64,000 bases of DNA from NCBI RefSeq assembly GCF_001205715.1, contig NZ_AQQZ01000004.1, positions 1 to 64,000 of the forward strand, written 5' to 3'. Every line of letters starts with the position of its first letter. Positions within the stretch are counted from its first letter, which is position 1. Under the pieces are notes generated by a model, which saw only the letters and a program-made list of their open reading frames with translations, was not told where the DNA came from and searched no databases. This DNA comes from Pseudaestuariivita atlantica. GTDB lineage: Bacteria; Pseudomonadota; Alphaproteobacteria; Rhodobacterales; Rhodobacteraceae. The translations under genes and the position numbers were made by a program. Below, one piece after another: positions 51,017 through 61,263 of this stretch.

Positions 51017-53926
51017 TCACGCCTGTTCCGGCACAAGAATCTCGCGCTTGCCCACGTGGTTGGCCGACGACACCAGTCCCTCGTCCTCCATCTGCTCCAC
51101 CAGCCGGGCGGCCTTGTTGTAGCCGATGCCCAGCTTGCGCTGGATATAGCTGGTCGAACACTTGCGGTCGGTGATGACGATCTGCACCGCCTGGTCGTAC
51201 AGCGCATCCTCGCCATTCGTGTTGCCGCCCGTGTTCAGGCCCAGCACCGCATCGATGTTGTCGGCCTTGTCGTCCTCTGGCCCGCTGACCACGCCCGACA
51301 CGTAATCGGGCGGCCCGAACGCCTTGAGGTGGTTGACGATCTCTTCAACCTCTTCGTCGCTGACGAAGGGCGCGTGGCAGCGCGTGATCTTGCCGCCACC
51401 AGCCATGTAAAGCATGTCGCCCATGCCCAGAAGCTGTTCGGCCCCCATTTCGCCAAGGATGGTGCGGCTGTCGATCTTGGAGGTCACCTGGAACGAGATC
51501 CGGGTGGGGAAGTTCGCCTTGATCGTGCCGGTGATCACGTCCACGGACGGGCGCTGCGTCGCCATGATCAGGTGGATGCCCGACGCCCGCGCCATCTGTG
51601 CCAGACGCTGGATGCAGGCCTCGATCTCCTTGCCCGCAACCATCATCAGGTCGGCCATCTCGTCGACGATAACGACGATGAAGGGCATCTTTTCGGGCAT
51701 GATTTCTTCGGTCTCGAACACGGGTTCACCCGTCTCGTCGTCGAACCCCGTCTGCACCGTGCGGGAGAACGTCTCCCCCTTTGACAGCGCATCCGCCACG
51801 CGGCTGTTGTAGCCGTCGATGTTGCGCACGCCCATCTTGGACATCTTGCGATAGCGTTCCTCCATCTCGCCCACGACCCATTTCAGGGCCACCACGGCCT
51901 TCTTGGGATCGGTCACGACGGGCGACAGAAGGTGCGGGATGCCGTCATAGACGCTCAGTTCCAGCATCTTGGGGTCGATCATGATGAGCCGGCAATCATC
52001 CGGCGTCAGCTTATACAGGAGCGACATGATCATCGTGTTGATCGCCACCGACTTGCCCGACCCGGTCGTCCCCGCGATCAGGAGGTGGGGCATCTTGGCA
52101 AGGTTCGACACGACGTGGTCGCCGCCGATATCCTTGCCCAGCACCAGCGGCAGCTTGTGCGCGCCGTCGCCGTAATCGCGGCCAGACAGGATTTCGCGGA
52201 AATTCACCATCTCGCGCTGTTCGTTGGGCAATTCGATCCCGATGACCGACCGGCCCGGCACCGTGCTGACCCGTGCCGACAGGGCCGACATCGACCGCGC
52301 GATGTCGTCGGCCAGCCCGATCACGCGCGAGGCCTTGAGGCCCGGCGCGGGTTCAAGCTCGTACATGGTGACGACGGGGCCGGGGCGGACGCTCACGATC
52401 TCGCCCTTCACGCCGTAATCGTCCAGCACCGATTCCAGCATCCGCGCATTGGCTTCCAGCGCCTCGTCCGACAGCTGATGACGCTTCACGAGGTCCGGGC
52501 TCGACAACAGCGACAGGGGCGGCAGTTCGTAGGCCGCCGCGCGGTCTTCGAAGGCAAGCTGCGGCTGCGCCTCGGCGCGGGCGCGTTTCGATTGCGGCAC
52601 CGATTTACGGGCCTGCTGGACCACCTTGCGCGCCTCGGGCTGCGCTTCGGCGACACGGGCCGCCGGGCGGAACACCGGTGCTGCGGGCGGCATGTCTTCG
52701 ACCAGTTCGCTTTCCGGCAGGGGCGGCAGGTTGATCGCCACGGGTGCGGCGGCGGGTGCTTCGACCTCGGCCGGGATCGACGGTGCCTGAACGGCAGTCA
52801 AGGGCGGCTCGGGCGGCAATTCGACGGGGTGGGACGTATCGAGCAACAGCGGATCGGGCCCCCGGCCCCGCCCCTTGGTCAGGGGTGCGGCGCTTTCGAA
52901 CTGCACGGCGGGGTTGGCGCGCGCACGGGACTTGATCGCATCGGTGATGCGCGCCTTCACGCGGTCTTCTTCCTGCGGCTCGGCGACAGGCGCGGCGGTC
53001 AGGGGCGGTTCCGCCCGGCGTCCGATCAGCGGCACGCGCGACAGGAACCCGGCTTTCTGTTCCTCGGCGGGCGCGGCCTCTTCGACCGGTTCGATCATCG
53101 GTTCATCGACCAGCGACGGCTCTTCCACGCGGTGCACGCGGGGGGCGGCGGGAATGGCGGCTTCGGCGGCTGCGATCTCGGCCGCCTCGGCGGCCATCGC
53201 CTCGGCCTGCGCGCGGCGTTCGGCGGCGCGTTCGGCCTGCCGGGCCTGCAAGCCCTGTGCCGCGCGCACCGTTTCCGACGCGCCCCGACCCAGAACGGCG
53301 AGGATCGCGGCATAGGTCACGATCAGCCCGACCAGCAGGAACCGCGCGGCGCGGCGCAACTCGGCAAAGGTGGTGCCCGCGACAAAGGCCAGCGCGATCA
53401 CGGTCATCACGCCCAGCGCCAGCGACAGGAGTTTCAGGCCCGTCGCCGCGCCGAAGGGCAGCATCACCAGAAGCGTGCCCAGAACGGTATCGCCGAAGAG
53501 GCCACCCAGCCCGAAATTGTGCGTCCACGACGGCCCCGGCACCAGCGTCGCGGCATAGATCGCCGCAAGCGCGATGGCGATGGGCGCGAAAACCAGCCGC
53601 CACAAGGCGCGCTCGGCCCCGACATGCAGGGCGAACCGCAGGCCCCACGCGCACAGGATGAACGCCGCGGCCCAGCTTCCCCAGCCGACGATCATGAAGA
53701 ACGGCGCGGCCAGCGAGGCCCCCGTGCGGCCCATCCAGTTCTGGACCGGCGCATCGGTGGCCGACAGCCAGCTGGGATCGTCCGGCGTGTAGGACGCGAT
53801 CATCGCCGCCGCCATCAGGCCAAGGATGAACAGCGCGATCCCGATCAGCTCCTTCCCACGCTTCTCGATCGAGGCCTGTGTGGTGCTGTCAAAGAGCGGG
53901 TCGCGTCCTCGTGCCTGGTATGCCAT
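51017..53926 (-). CDS. ftsK: DNA translocase FtsK/SpoIIIE
   Basis: A 969-residue inner-membrane DNA pump for chromosome dimer resolution and division. Four to five N-terminal helices (to ~residue 215) anchor it; a Pro/Ala/Glu-rich linker runs to ~residue 470; the motor has Walker [21 protein letters not shown] (~residue 620) and Walker [13 protein letters not shown]; the C-terminal gamma winged helix ([20 protein letters not shown]) reads KOPS. ATG 53926 is the second of two adjacent Met codons. Full length for the family. Confidence 0.96.
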   Translation of the reverse strand: MAYQARGRDPLFDSTTQASIEKRGKELIGIALFILGLMAAAMIASYTPDDPSWLSATDAPVQNWMGRTGASLAAPFFMIVGWGSWAAAFILCAWGLRFALHVGAERALWRLVFAPIAIALAAIYAATLVPGPSWTHNFGLGGLFGDTVLGTLLVMLPFGAATGLKLLSLALGVMTVIALAFVAGTTFAELRRAARFLLVGLIVTYAAILAVLGRGASETVRAAQGLQARQAERAAERRAQAEAMAAEAAEIAAAEAAIPAAPRVHRVEEPSLVDEPMIEPVEEAAPAEEQKAGFLSRVPLIGRRAEPPLTAAPVAEPQEEDRVKARITDAIKSRARANPAVQFESAAPLTKGRGRGPDPLLLDTSHPVELPPEPPLTAVQAPSIPAEVEAPAAAPVAINLPPLPESELVEDMPPAAPVFRPAARVAEAQPEARKVVQQARKSVPQSKRARAEAQPQLAFEDRAAAYELPPLSLLSSPDLVKRHQLSDEALEANARMLESVLDDYGVKGEIVSVRPGPVVTMYELEPAPGLKASRVIGLADDIARSMSALSARVSTVPGRSVIGIELPNEQREMVNFREILSGRDYGDGAHKLPLVLGKDIGGDHVVSNLAKMPHLLIAGTTGSGKSVAINTMIMSLLYKLTPDDCRLIMIDPKMLELSVYDGIPHLLSPVVTDPKKAVVALKWVVGEMEERYRKMSKMGVRNIDGYNSRVADALSKGETFSRTVQTGFDDETGEPVFETEEIMPEKMPFIVVIVDEMADLMMVAGKEIEACIQRLAQMARASGIHLIMATQRPSVDVITGTIKANFPTRISFQVTSKIDSRTILGEMGAEQLLGMGDMLYMAGGGKITRCHAPFVSDEEVEEIVNHLKAFGPPDYVSGVVSGPEDDKADNIDAVLGLNTGGNTNGEDALYDQAVQIVITDRKCSTSYIQRKLGIGYNKAARLVEQMEDEGLVSSANHVGKREILVPEQA

Positions 53927-53942
53927 CACTTACACCTCGTCG

Positions 53943-55121
53943 TCAGTCGTACAGGCCCGCGCGGATAGCCCGCAGCCCGGCCTCGGTTTGGTCAAAAGGC
54001 GCGACCATGGCCGCGCGAATGTAGTGTTTGCCGGGGTTCACGCCGTCCGCGTCCTGCGCAAGGTACGCCCCCGGCAGAACCTTGACGCCGTATTCCGTCC
54101 ACAGCTTGACGGTGGCCGCCTCGCCGTCCTCGACCGGCAGCCACAGGAAGAAGCCCGCCTGCGGGCGCAGGTAGCCCGGCACGTTGCCGAAGATCGCGTC
54201 GGCCAGTTCGTATTTCTTCAGGTACAGCGCGCGGTTTTCTTCCACGTGCGCCTCGTCGGCCCAGACCTTTTCCGCCGCCCGCTGCAGCGGCAAAGGCAGG
54301 GGCGCCCCGGCATAACTGCGCAATTGCCGCGCCCGCGTGATGGTCTTCGCGCCTGATGCGACAAACCCCGACCGCAGGCCCGGCAGGTTCGACCGCTTCG
54401 ACAACGAGTGGAATGCAACCACCCGGTCCGGGTCGGCCCCGGCCTCTGCCGCGACGGTCAGGATGCCCGTTGGTGCCTCTCCGCGATAGATCTCGGAATA
54501 GCACTCGTCGGCGAAAATCTTGAAATCGTACCGCTCGGCCAGGTCCAGCAGGTCACCCCAGTACCCCGCATCGGCCACCGCGCCCTGCGGGTTGGCGGGC
54601 GAACAGATGTAGACAGCCGCGGTGCGGTTCAGCACGTCGGGCGCAAGGCCCATGAAATCTGGCAGATGCCCGGTTTCTGCCGTGGCGTTCACGAAACGCG
54701 GGATCGCCGCAACCGACAGGGTCGCCACCATGTAGACCTGGTAGAACGGGTTGGGCGACAGCACGTAAGGCGCGGCCCCGCCCTTTTCCTCGGGCACGAA
54801 GGCCATGCAGGCGTTGTAAAGCCCCTCGCGCGTGCCGTTCACCGGCATGACCTGCGTGTCGGGATCGAAGGTGACGCCGAACCGGCGCTGCAGCCAGCCG
54901 GCATAGGCCGCGCGCAACTCGGGCGTGCCCTCGTTCGGCGGATAGCTGTTGAAGCCACTGGAATGTTTGACGATTTCCTCGGTCACCCAAGCCGGGAACG
55001 GGTGTTCGGGGTCACCGATCGTCATCTGCACCACGGGGCCACCCGGCTCCAGCCCGTCCAACAGGACGCGCAGGCGCGGGAACGCATAGGCCGGTAGGTT
55101 CGAAAACCGCTCGGGGAACAT
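53943..55121 (-). CDS. PLP-dependent aminotransferase, class I/II
   Basis: A 392-residue fold-type I aminotransferase. VMPVNGTREGLYNACMAFVP, YICSPANPQGAVADAGYW, FKIFADECYSEIYRG, and the Schiff-base Lys in VVAFHSLSKRSNLPGLRSGF support DapC-like N-succinyl-diaminopimelate or aspartate-type transamination. ATG 55121 (MFPERFSNLPAYAFPRLR) matches the family's N-terminus; the longer frame to 55271 does not. It precedes ftsK by 16 bases in the same direction, a conserved arrangement. Confidence 0.88.
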   Translation of the reverse strand: MFPERFSNLPAYAFPRLRVLLDGLEPGGPVVQMTIGDPEHPFPAWVTEEIVKHSSGFNSYPPNEGTPELRAAYAGWLQRRFGVTFDPDTQVMPVNGTREGLYNACMAFVPEEKGGAAPYVLSPNPFYQVYMVATLSVAAIPRFVNATAETGHLPDFMGLAPDVLNRTAAVYICSPANPQGAVADAGYWGDLLDLAERYDFKIFADECYSEIYRGEAPTGILTVAAEAGADPDRVVAFHSLSKRSNLPGLRSGFVASGAKTITRARQLRSYAGAPLPLPLQRAAEKVWADEAHVEENRALYLKKYELADAIFGNVPGYLRPQAGFFLWLPVEDGEAATVKLWTEYGVKVLPGAYLAQDADGVNPGKHYIRAAMVAPFDQTEAGLRAIRAGLYD

Positions 55122-55448
55122 CTGCAACTGCCTCAAGGTGCTGGGGTCATTTCGCCCCATTCGGCTCCAAGAATAGCCAAGCGGTGGACGTCGTGTCCAG
55201 CGCAAGCGCGGCAAACTGGCGGTGTGTGTCCTTTCGGCCAAGCGACTTTTGCATGCGGTCAGCCGCAGCATTCCAGCGCGGAATCAAGGCCGTAGGCCGC
55301 CGCGCATCGCCGGGCCGCCCCCCGGCACGGCGATTTGGCCGGGCTTGGTGCCACGCGGCCCGGTTTTCCGGTTTTGTCCGGGATAAAGCGCGTCGCGGAC
55401 CTGCGGATCGCCGCACCGCGGCCCGACGATCCACGGCTCATGCCGGTA
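55122..55448. other. Intergenic region with dispersed repeat
   Basis: These 327 bases contain copy C of the 150-bp repeat (55276-55425) and no gene. The remaining sequence upstream of the aminotransferase start should hold its promoter, which I could not define. Confidence 0.6.
55276..55425 (+). repeat. 150-bp dispersed intergenic repeat, copy C
   Basis: It starts GCGCGGAATCAAGGCCGTAG and ends CGGATCGCCGCACCGCGGCC. The first 65 and last 21 bases nearly match copy A at 18283; the middle differs. A GATAAAGCGC segment is shared with copy B. Confidence 0.75.
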
Positions 55449-56771
55449 TCACCCCAGCGCCCGCTCTGCCGCCACGCCCAGCCGCAACAGCTTTTCCTCG
55501 CCCATCGGCGCGCCCATCAGGCTGATCCCGCAGGACGGGGTGCCCGTCGGCAGCGTCAGCACCGCCAGCCCCATCAGATTGCCGATCCGCGTGTTGCGCA
55601 ACGCCAGCAGGTTCTCCGTCACGTAATAGGCGTGATCGGTCGTCAAACGCTCCAGCTTGGGCGGCAGGATAGGCGAGGTCGGCACCAGCACCGCGTCAAA
55701 CGCCGCCGTCGCATCGGCATAGGCCGCGCGGCACCGGTCCAGCACCTGCCACGCCGCGACGTAATCGGCCGCCTTTACGTCCGCCCCACCGCGGAACCGC
55801 GCGAGGATCTCGGGGTACATCTTCTCGGGCGCGGCCTCGATCACGTCTTTCCACGTGCCATAGGCCTCGGCCGGGAACAGCGTGCCGCTCAGGGCCAGCG
55901 CCTCGGCCACTTCGGGCACGGTGATGCGCGTGATCTTGGCGCCCACCGCGCCCAGTCGCGCAACCGCATCGTCAAAAGCGGCAGCAGGCGCGTCGCGGAT
56001 ATCGTCGAACGCCGCCGTCTCCAGTACCGCGAACCGGACACCGCTCAACGTGGCACCGGCAAGGTCCGCCACCCGGCCCGCTTCCATCGCGGCGAGCATC
56101 TGCGCGGCATCCTCGACGCTGCGCGCCAGCGGTCCCAGCGTGTCGAACCGCGCCGCAAGGGCAACCGTGCCCACGCAGGACACCCGCCCCGCCGTCGTCT
56201 TCAGCCCCACCAGGTCGTTCCAAGCCGACGGGATGCGCACCGATCCGCCCGTGTCGGACCCCACCGAGGACGCCGCCAGCCCGAACGCCACCGACGCCGC
56301 CGCACCCGAGGATGATCCACCCGGCACCGCCTCTGGGTCGTTCACGTTCGGCGGTGTGGCAGTGATCGGATTGTAACCGAGGCCCGAAAAGGCGAGTTCC
56401 GACAGGTGCGTCTTGCCCAGGCAGACCAACCCCTGCATCGACGCGTTGCGCAGAGCCTCTCCATCGACGGCGGGCACCCGCCCCTTCAGCAAGGCGCTCC
56501 CCGCCTCGGTCGCGACACCGGCGCTGTCCACCAGGTCCTTCCAGCTGACCGGGAGACCGTCCAGCAGCCCGCGCCGCAGGCCCGCCTTCGCCCGGTCGCG
56601 GGCGGCGGACGCCTCGGCCCGCGCACGGTCGGCGGTCACGCGGGCATAGATGCGCCCGGCATCGGCATGGCCGTCTATCGCGGCAAGGTAGGCTTCGGTC
56701 AGGTCAACCGGGTCGAGGCGCCCCGCCGCGATGTCGCGGCCCAAATCCGATGCGGTCCGTGAAAGGTCCAT
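55449..56771 (-). CDS. Amidase signature family protein
   Basis: A 440-residue hydrolase with the Ser-cisSer-Lys triad: Lys78 in LPVSWKDLVDSAGV, cis-Ser ~154 in AVPGGSSSGAAAS and nucleophile Ser177 in GSDTGGSVRIPSAWN. Members act on amides, allophanate or aryl amides, or are GatA-like; no GatB/C partner is seen, so a free-standing amidase is likely. It overlaps the repeat-flanked region at its 3' end and is divergent from the flavoprotein hydroxylase. Confidence 0.9.
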   Translation of the reverse strand: MDLSRTASDLGRDIAAGRLDPVDLTEAYLAAIDGHADAGRIYARVTADRARAEASAARDRAKAGLRRGLLDGLPVSWKDLVDSAGVATEAGSALLKGRVPAVDGEALRNASMQGLVCLGKTHLSELAFSGLGYNPITATPPNVNDPEAVPGGSSSGAAASVAFGLAASSVGSDTGGSVRIPSAWNDLVGLKTTAGRVSCVGTVALAARFDTLGPLARSVEDAAQMLAAMEAGRVADLAGATLSGVRFAVLETAAFDDIRDAPAAAFDDAVARLGAVGAKITRITVPEVAEALALSGTLFPAEAYGTWKDVIEAAPEKMYPEILARFRGGADVKAADYVAAWQVLDRCRAAYADATAAFDAVLVPTSPILPPKLERLTTDHAYYVTENLLALRNTRIGNLMGLAVLTLPTGTPSCGISLMGAPMGEEKLLRLGVAAERALG

Positions 56772-56854
56772 GCAGCACGCTCCCTGTCTGGTCGCGCGAC
56801 GGTAGCGGCCAAGCGGCGCATGGACAATCCCGCGCCACGGCGTATGTCTGGCGC

Positions 56855-58057
56855 ATGGACGCGGATCTGATCATCGTGGGCGGCGGGCTGAACGGCCTGA
56901 CCATGGCGCTGGCCGCGCATGCGGCGGGTCTGACGCCGATGATCGTCGATGCCGCCCCGCCCCGCCCGGTCGGCGACGTGTTCGATGGCCGGTCCTACGC
57001 GCTGGCACTCGCCTCCTGCCGCCTTCTGGACGGGCTGGACGTGTGGGAAGACGTGGTCGATCACGCGCAACCGATCCTAGAAATCAAGGTGTCGGACGCG
57101 CGCGACGGCCAGCCGCCCTCGCCCATGTTCCTGCATTTCGACCATGCCGAGATCGAGGAAGGCCCGATGGGCCACCTTGTCGAAGACCGCCACCTGCGCG
57201 CGGCGCTGGAAACACGCGTGACCGGGGACGGGATCACGTGGGAGCGGGGTGCGACCGTCACCGCGCAGGCGCCGGGGCAGGTGACGCTGGCCGATGGACG
57301 CGTGCTGACCGCGCGGGTGGTGATCGGGGCCGATGGCCGGATGAGCGGCACCGCGTCCCGCGCCGGGATCCGCCACACGCGCTGGTCCTACGACCAGACG
57401 GCGCTTGTCTGCGCGCTGGAACACGACCTGCCGCATCACGGAATCGCGCACCAGTTGTTCCTGCCCGCCGGGCCGCTTGCCATCCTGCCGCTGACCGGTA
57501 ACCGGTCGTCCATCGTCTGGACCGAACGCGCCGAGGTCGCCAAGCAGCTGCAGGACGGCCCGGACGAGGCTTACTTGGACGCGCTGCGCCCCCGGTTCGG
57601 CGATTTCCTTGGCGACATCCGCCTTGTCGGCGCACGCCACACCTATCCGCTGGGCCTGTCGCTGGCGCACCATTTCGTGGCCCCACAGGTCGCGCTGATC
57701 GGCGATGCGGCGCATGGCGTGCATCCGATTGCCGGACAGGGGCTGAACGCAGGATTGCGCGACATCGCGGCGCTGGCCGAGGTGCTGGCCGATGCCGCCC
57801 GCCGGGGTGAAGACATCGCCTCCCCGCTGGTGCTGACACGCTATGAACGCTGGCGTCGGTTCGACGCGGTGTCGCTCGCGCTGGCGACGGACACGTTCAA
57901 CCGCCTGTTCTCGAACGACAATTCCGCGCTCCGCATGGTGCGCGATGTCGGGCTGGGAATCGTGAACCGGTTGCCGGGCCTGCGGCGCGGATTCATTCGG
58001 GAGGCCGCCGGGCTGACCGGCGACGTGCCCCGCCTGATGCGGGGTGAGGCGCTCTGA
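56855..58057 (+). CDS. UbiH/UbiF-type FAD-dependent hydroxylase
   Basis: A 400-residue flavoprotein monooxygenase of the ubiquinone-biosynthesis family. The FAD-binding start is DLIIVGGGLNGLTMALAAHA; VVIGADGRMSGTASRAGI and GDAAHGVHPIAGQGLNAG are the DG and GD motifs. It hydroxylates the aromatic ring of a ubiquinone precursor; position specificity (UbiH, UbiF, UbiI) is not decidable. ATG 56855 was chosen because the nucleotide-binding fold begins at once. It ends close to convergent genes. Confidence 0.9.
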   Translation: MDADLIIVGGGLNGLTMALAAHAAGLTPMIVDAAPPRPVGDVFDGRSYALALASCRLLDGLDVWEDVVDHAQPILEIKVSDARDGQPPSPMFLHFDHAEIEEGPMGHLVEDRHLRAALETRVTGDGITWERGATVTAQAPGQVTLADGRVLTARVVIGADGRMSGTASRAGIRHTRWSYDQTALVCALEHDLPHHGIAHQLFLPAGPLAILPLTGNRSSIVWTERAEVAKQLQDGPDEAYLDALRPRFGDFLGDIRLVGARHTYPLGLSLAHHFVAPQVALIGDAAHGVHPIAGQGLNAGLRDIAALAEVLADAARRGEDIASPLVLTRYERWRRFDAVSLALATDTFNRLFSNDNSALRMVRDVGLGIVNRLPGLRRGFIREAAGLTGDVPRLMRGEAL

Positions 58058-58063
58058 CCCCTG

Positions 58064-58390
58064 TCAGGCCCGGTGCACGCGCGGCCCGTCGTCCTGCCAC
58101 AACTCGATCACGGTCGCGTCGTCGTCCTCTTCCTCCACCGGCACGGCCATCGGATGCAGACGCAGTTGCAGGCTCGTCCGCGCCTCCCACAGATCGGGCG
58201 CCTCGCGGATGTAGGACGGCAGCTTGTCACGCAGGAACACGCGGCGCAGCACGGGTTTGAACTCTGCCTTGTAACGTGCGCCGGACAGGTCCCGCCGCTG
58301 CATGGCAAGCGTTGCCTTCAACTGCGCCTCGCGCGCAGTGAGCCGGGCAATTTCTGCCCGGACCTGTCCCAATTCGTCGGCTGGATGCAT
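58064..58390 (-). CDS. Conserved hypothetical protein, coiled-coil N-terminus
   Basis: A 108-residue protein that I do not assign to a named family. The N-terminal part (ELGQVRAEIARLTAREAQLK) predicts a short coiled coil; the middle is basic (RYKAEFKPVLRRVFLRDKLP) and the C-terminus is acidic (VPVEEEDDDATVIELWQDDG). ATG 58390 is used; ATG 58414 is possible. It is convergent with the ubiH-type gene, seven bases apart, and lies in front of no obvious partner. Confidence 0.7.
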   Translation of the reverse strand: MHPADELGQVRAEIARLTAREAQLKATLAMQRRDLSGARYKAEFKPVLRRVFLRDKLPSYIREAPDLWEARTSLQLRLHPMAVPVEEEDDDATVIELWQDDGPRVHRA

Positions 58391-58437
58391 GGCGTGACCT
58401 CCGGCCACTACCATCGCGCAACCCGGTGAATGTGAGG

Positions 58438-58623
58438 TTAATCGTCGTCGAGCACCCGCGCCTCGTCCCGCAGCATCACCGGGATGCCGTTGCGGATGGG
58501 AAAGGCGAGGCCCGCCGCCTTGGACACCAGTTCCTGCGTCTCGGCATCATAGCTGAGGCGCGTATGGCTGACCGGGCAGATCAGCGCCTCCAGCATGCGG
58601 CGATCATGGGGGGCTGCCGTCAT
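58438..58623 (-). CDS. Trm112 family protein
   Basis: A 61-residue protein with the Trm112/UPF0434 fold: [47 protein letters not shown]. In eukaryotes Trm112 activates methyltransferases; in bacteria the role is less defined, possibly stabilising an rRNA or tRNA methyltransferase. It overlaps the LON-domain gene's stop by four bases, indicating coupling. Confidence 0.92.
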   Translation of the reverse strand: MTAAPHDRRMLEALICPVSHTRLSYDAETQELVSKAAGLAFPIRNGIPVMLRDEARVLDDD

Positions 58624-59264
58624 TGCATCACGTCTCCGCTTCCATCGCTGCGCAGGCTGTATTCGATCAGCGTCACCAGCGTCTCGCGCCGGGTCGACAG
58701 GCTGGGCGCTTCCAGCAGGGCCTGCTTGTCCTCCGGTTCGAAGTCCAGCAGCATCGACAGCGAATTGACCAGCAATTCGTCATCCGCCTCTTTCAGCGTG
58801 TCCCAGTCGGTGTTGAGATCGCGCGCCGCGAAATACCGCCCCAGCAGGTCAAGGAACGCCGACCGGTCGAACCCGGTATCCTTCTCGGCCGGGCCGCGAT
58901 CGGCGTCGAACCCCTCCCACGAGACCGAGAAGCGGCGATAGGGGGTGAAGCCTTCGACCTCCTCCAGCACGCGATAGCGGGAGATGCCGGTCAGGGTGAT
59001 CATGTAGCGCCCGTCCTCGGTTTCCGAGAACTGGGTGATCCGCCCGACACAGCCGATCCGGTGCACGCCATGACCCGCACGCCCCGGCACGTCGTTGGGC
59101 TGGATCATCCCGATCAGCCGCTCGGGCGTCTTCAGCGCGTCATCCAGCATGGCAAGGTAGCGCGGTTCGAAGATGTGCAGCGGCAACCGCGCCCGCGGCA
59201 GCAGCAACGCGCCCGGAAGCGGGAAGGCGGGGATCACGTCGGGCAGGGTGAACGACTGGCTCAT
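58620..59264 (-). CDS. LON peptidase substrate-binding domain protein
   Basis: A 214-residue protein consisting of the Lon N-terminal (LAN) domain alone: [60 protein letters not shown], and the following helical part. It lacks AAA+ and protease domains. Such proteins are conserved in Alphaproteobacteria next to thioredoxin-TPR genes, as here; a role in protein quality control is inferred only. It overlaps the trm112-type gene by four bases. Confidence 0.92.
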   Translation of the reverse strand: MSQSFTLPDVIPAFPLPGALLLPRARLPLHIFEPRYLAMLDDALKTPERLIGMIQPNDVPGRAGHGVHRIGCVGRITQFSETEDGRYMITLTGISRYRVLEEVEGFTPYRRFSVSWEGFDADRGPAEKDTGFDRSAFLDLLGRYFAARDLNTDWDTLKEADDELLVNSLSMLLDFEPEDKQALLEAPSLSTRRETLVTLIEYSLRSDGSGDVMQ

Positions 59265-59291
59265 GACCGTTGACCTAGCGTTACGGCGAGG

Positions 59292-60200
59292 TCAGGCAAA
59301 TATCATCGAACTCAGCTTCCGCCGCCCGTGCAGAACGATGGGGTCATTCGGCTTGAGCGCGTCGAAGATCGTGAAAAGCTGCGCCTTGGCGGCGCCGTCG
59401 TTCCATTCGCGGTCCCGGCGGAACAATTCCAGCAACTGGTCGACCGCGCCTTCGCTGTCGCCTGCCGCCTGCAGGGCCTGCGCCAGGTCGAACCGAGCCT
59501 GATGATCGTCGGGCGATGCCTCGACCGCCGCGCGCAGGTCCGCCACCGGGCCCGCATTCTCGGCCTGCCGAGCCAGTTCCAGCTGCGCCCGCGCCGCTTC
59601 AAGCTCAGGCGCATCGGAAATCTCTGCCGGGGCGCCGTTCAGGATCGCCTCGGCCTGATCGACGTCGTCCATCGCCAGATGCGCCCGGATCAGACCGCCA
59701 TAAGCGGCAGCATTGTTCGGGTCCTCGCCGAGGATCGCGGCAAAGGTCTGCGCGGCATCGACCGCCGCACCTTCGGCCAGCATCTGTTCGGCGGCCTCCA
59801 CGGCGTCGCCCAGCCCGCCATCCGCCGTGCCACCGGCCACTTCGGCGACGCGCTGGACAAAGGCCTTCACCTCGGATTCAGGAACCGCGCCCTGGAACCC
59901 GTCGACCGGCTGGCCCTGGTAGAAGGCATAGACCGTCGGGATCGACTGGATGCGCAGCTGTGCCGCGATGGATTGCGCCTGGTCGACATCGACCTTGGCC
60001 ATCTTCACCGCGCCCTTTGCCGCCGTCACGGCGGCTTCCAGTTGCGGCCCAAGCGTCTTGCACGGGCCGCACCACGGTGCCCAGAAATCGACGATCACGG
60101 GCACGTCTTTCGAGGCATCGATCACCTCGGTCATGAAATCGGCCTCGGTCACGTCCTTGATCAGGTCGGTGGCATCGGGGCCCTGGCCCAGTTCGATCAT
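59292..60200 (-). CDS. Thioredoxin-TPR co-chaperone (YbbN/CnoX-like)
   Basis: A 302-residue protein: an N-terminal thioredoxin domain with WAPWCGPCK (both Cys kept, unlike E. coli YbbN) and TPR-like helical repeats from ~residue 135. CnoX-type proteins hold oxidised clients and pass them to chaperones. ATG 60200 has GGAG six bases upstream; ATG 60212 overlaps that ribosome-binding site. It heads the thioredoxin, LON-domain, Trm112 run. Confidence 0.9.
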   Translation of the reverse strand: MIELGQGPDATDLIKDVTEADFMTEVIDASKDVPVIVDFWAPWCGPCKTLGPQLEAAVTAAKGAVKMAKVDVDQAQSIAAQLRIQSIPTVYAFYQGQPVDGFQGAVPESEVKAFVQRVAEVAGGTADGGLGDAVEAAEQMLAEGAAVDAAQTFAAILGEDPNNAAAYGGLIRAHLAMDDVDQAEAILNGAPAEISDAPELEAARAQLELARQAENAGPVADLRAAVEASPDDHQARFDLAQALQAAGDSEGAVDQLLELFRRDREWNDGAAKAQLFTIFDALKPNDPIVLHGRRKLSSMIFA

Positions 60201-60310
60201 GTCAGTCTCCATGCGCTCGGCTCGGTTGCCCGTTAGATGGAGTATCCCCCGCCCCTGTGCAAGGCCCCGCCCGATTGCCCACGCCGCGTTGCCGCGATAG
60301 CCTTGGCCCA

Positions 60311-60952
60311 ATGCGCACGATCCTGACCTTCGGAGACAGCAACACCCACGGCTCGCGGCCCACGCCGCCCGACGGGCGCAGCGTGGGGCGGTATGGCCCG
60401 TCGAAACGCTGGCCCACGGTCATGGCCGCCGACCTTGCCGGTGACTGGCACCTCGTGGAAGAGGGCCTGCCGGGCCGCACCACGCAATACGAAGACCCCG
60501 GCATGCCCGCCAACATGGATGGCCACGCGGGCCTCTTGATGGCGCTGAAAAGCCACGCGCCTGTCGACGTGCTGACGATCATGCTGGGCACGAACGACCT
60601 GAAGACCCGGTTCGCCGCGACGCCCATGACCATCGCGGGCGGGATTGCCGGGATGCTCGACCTTGCCCAATCGCCCGAGATGGCAGAGGCGCACCCGGCG
60701 CTCAGGATCCTGCTGATCTGCCCGCCGCCGATCCGCGAAATCGGCGTTTTCGCCAACCAGTTCATCGGGGGAGAGGGCACCTCGCTGCAATTGCGCGACA
60801 TGCTCGCCACGCTCGCCAACGCGCGCGACGTGGCCTACCTCGACGCCGGGTCGGTGATCCGCGTCAGCGATGTCGACGGCATCCATTTCGACCCCGATGC
60901 ACATAGGGCGCTGGGCCGCGCCGTGGCCGCGAAAGTCTCCACCCTCGTCTGA
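60311..60952 (+). CDS. SGNH/GDSL hydrolase family protein
   Basis: A 213-residue esterase-like protein. Block I is ILTFGDSNTHGSRPTPP (Ser ~residue 8), block III LTIMLGTNDLKTRFAATP (Asn), and block V DGIHFDPDAHRALGRAV (Asp and His). It resembles arylesterase/acyl-hydrolase GDSL proteins; no signal peptide is present, so it is probably cytoplasmic. ATG 60311 is divergent from the thioredoxin-TPR gene. Confidence 0.9.
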   Translation: MRTILTFGDSNTHGSRPTPPDGRSVGRYGPSKRWPTVMAADLAGDWHLVEEGLPGRTTQYEDPGMPANMDGHAGLLMALKSHAPVDVLTIMLGTNDLKTRFAATPMTIAGGIAGMLDLAQSPEMAEAHPALRILLICPPPIREIGVFANQFIGGEGTSLQLRDMLATLANARDVAYLDAGSVIRVSDVDGIHFDPDAHRALGRAVAAKVSTLV

Positions 60953-61033
60953 CTGCATGGAACCCGCGCGGGCATGGCCGCGTTTTTCCAGCAATCGACG
61001 CCTTAGCGTCACTTACACGAAAGGAGACCTTCC

Positions 61034-61207
61034 ATGCTTGGTTGGGCCGTTACGTTTCTGATTATCGCACTCATCGCCGCAGTGCTGGGCTTTGGCGGTA
61101 TCGCCGGGGCCTCTGCCGGTATCGCGCAGATCCTGTTCGTGATCTTCGTGATCCTGTTCCTCGTCGCCATGGTCGCGCGCGCTGTTCGCGGTCGCCCGCC
61201 GGTCTAA
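61034..61207 (+). CDS. DUF1328 small membrane protein
   Basis: A 57-residue protein with two hydrophobic segments ([20 protein letters not shown] and [16 protein letters not shown]) and a basic tail [10 protein letters not shown], matching DUF1328/YtjA-type proteins. AAGGAG ends seven bases before ATG 61034. The function is unknown; members are often stress-inducible. It has its own terminator and is convergent with the exonuclease gene. Confidence 0.9.
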   Translation: MLGWAVTFLIIALIAAVLGFGGIAGASAGIAQILFVIFVILFLVAMVARAVRGRPPV

Positions 61208-61232
61208 CCCCGGCACCACGACGACACCGATC

Positions 61233-61261
61233 AAGGCACGCCACCGCGGCGTGCCTTTTTC
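61233..61261. terminator. Terminator between DUF1328 and xthA genes
   Basis: AAGGCACGCC and GGCGTGCCTT form a stem of eight GC-rich pairs extended by A-T pairs around an ACCGC loop, with TTTTT after it. It can serve both convergent genes. Confidence 0.9.
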
Positions 61262-61263
61262 GT

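Noticed and set aside
51932-53968. A 678-codon plus-strand open frame opposite ftsK
   Set aside because: Shadow of FtsK; the Gly/Arg-rich translation has no recognisable features.
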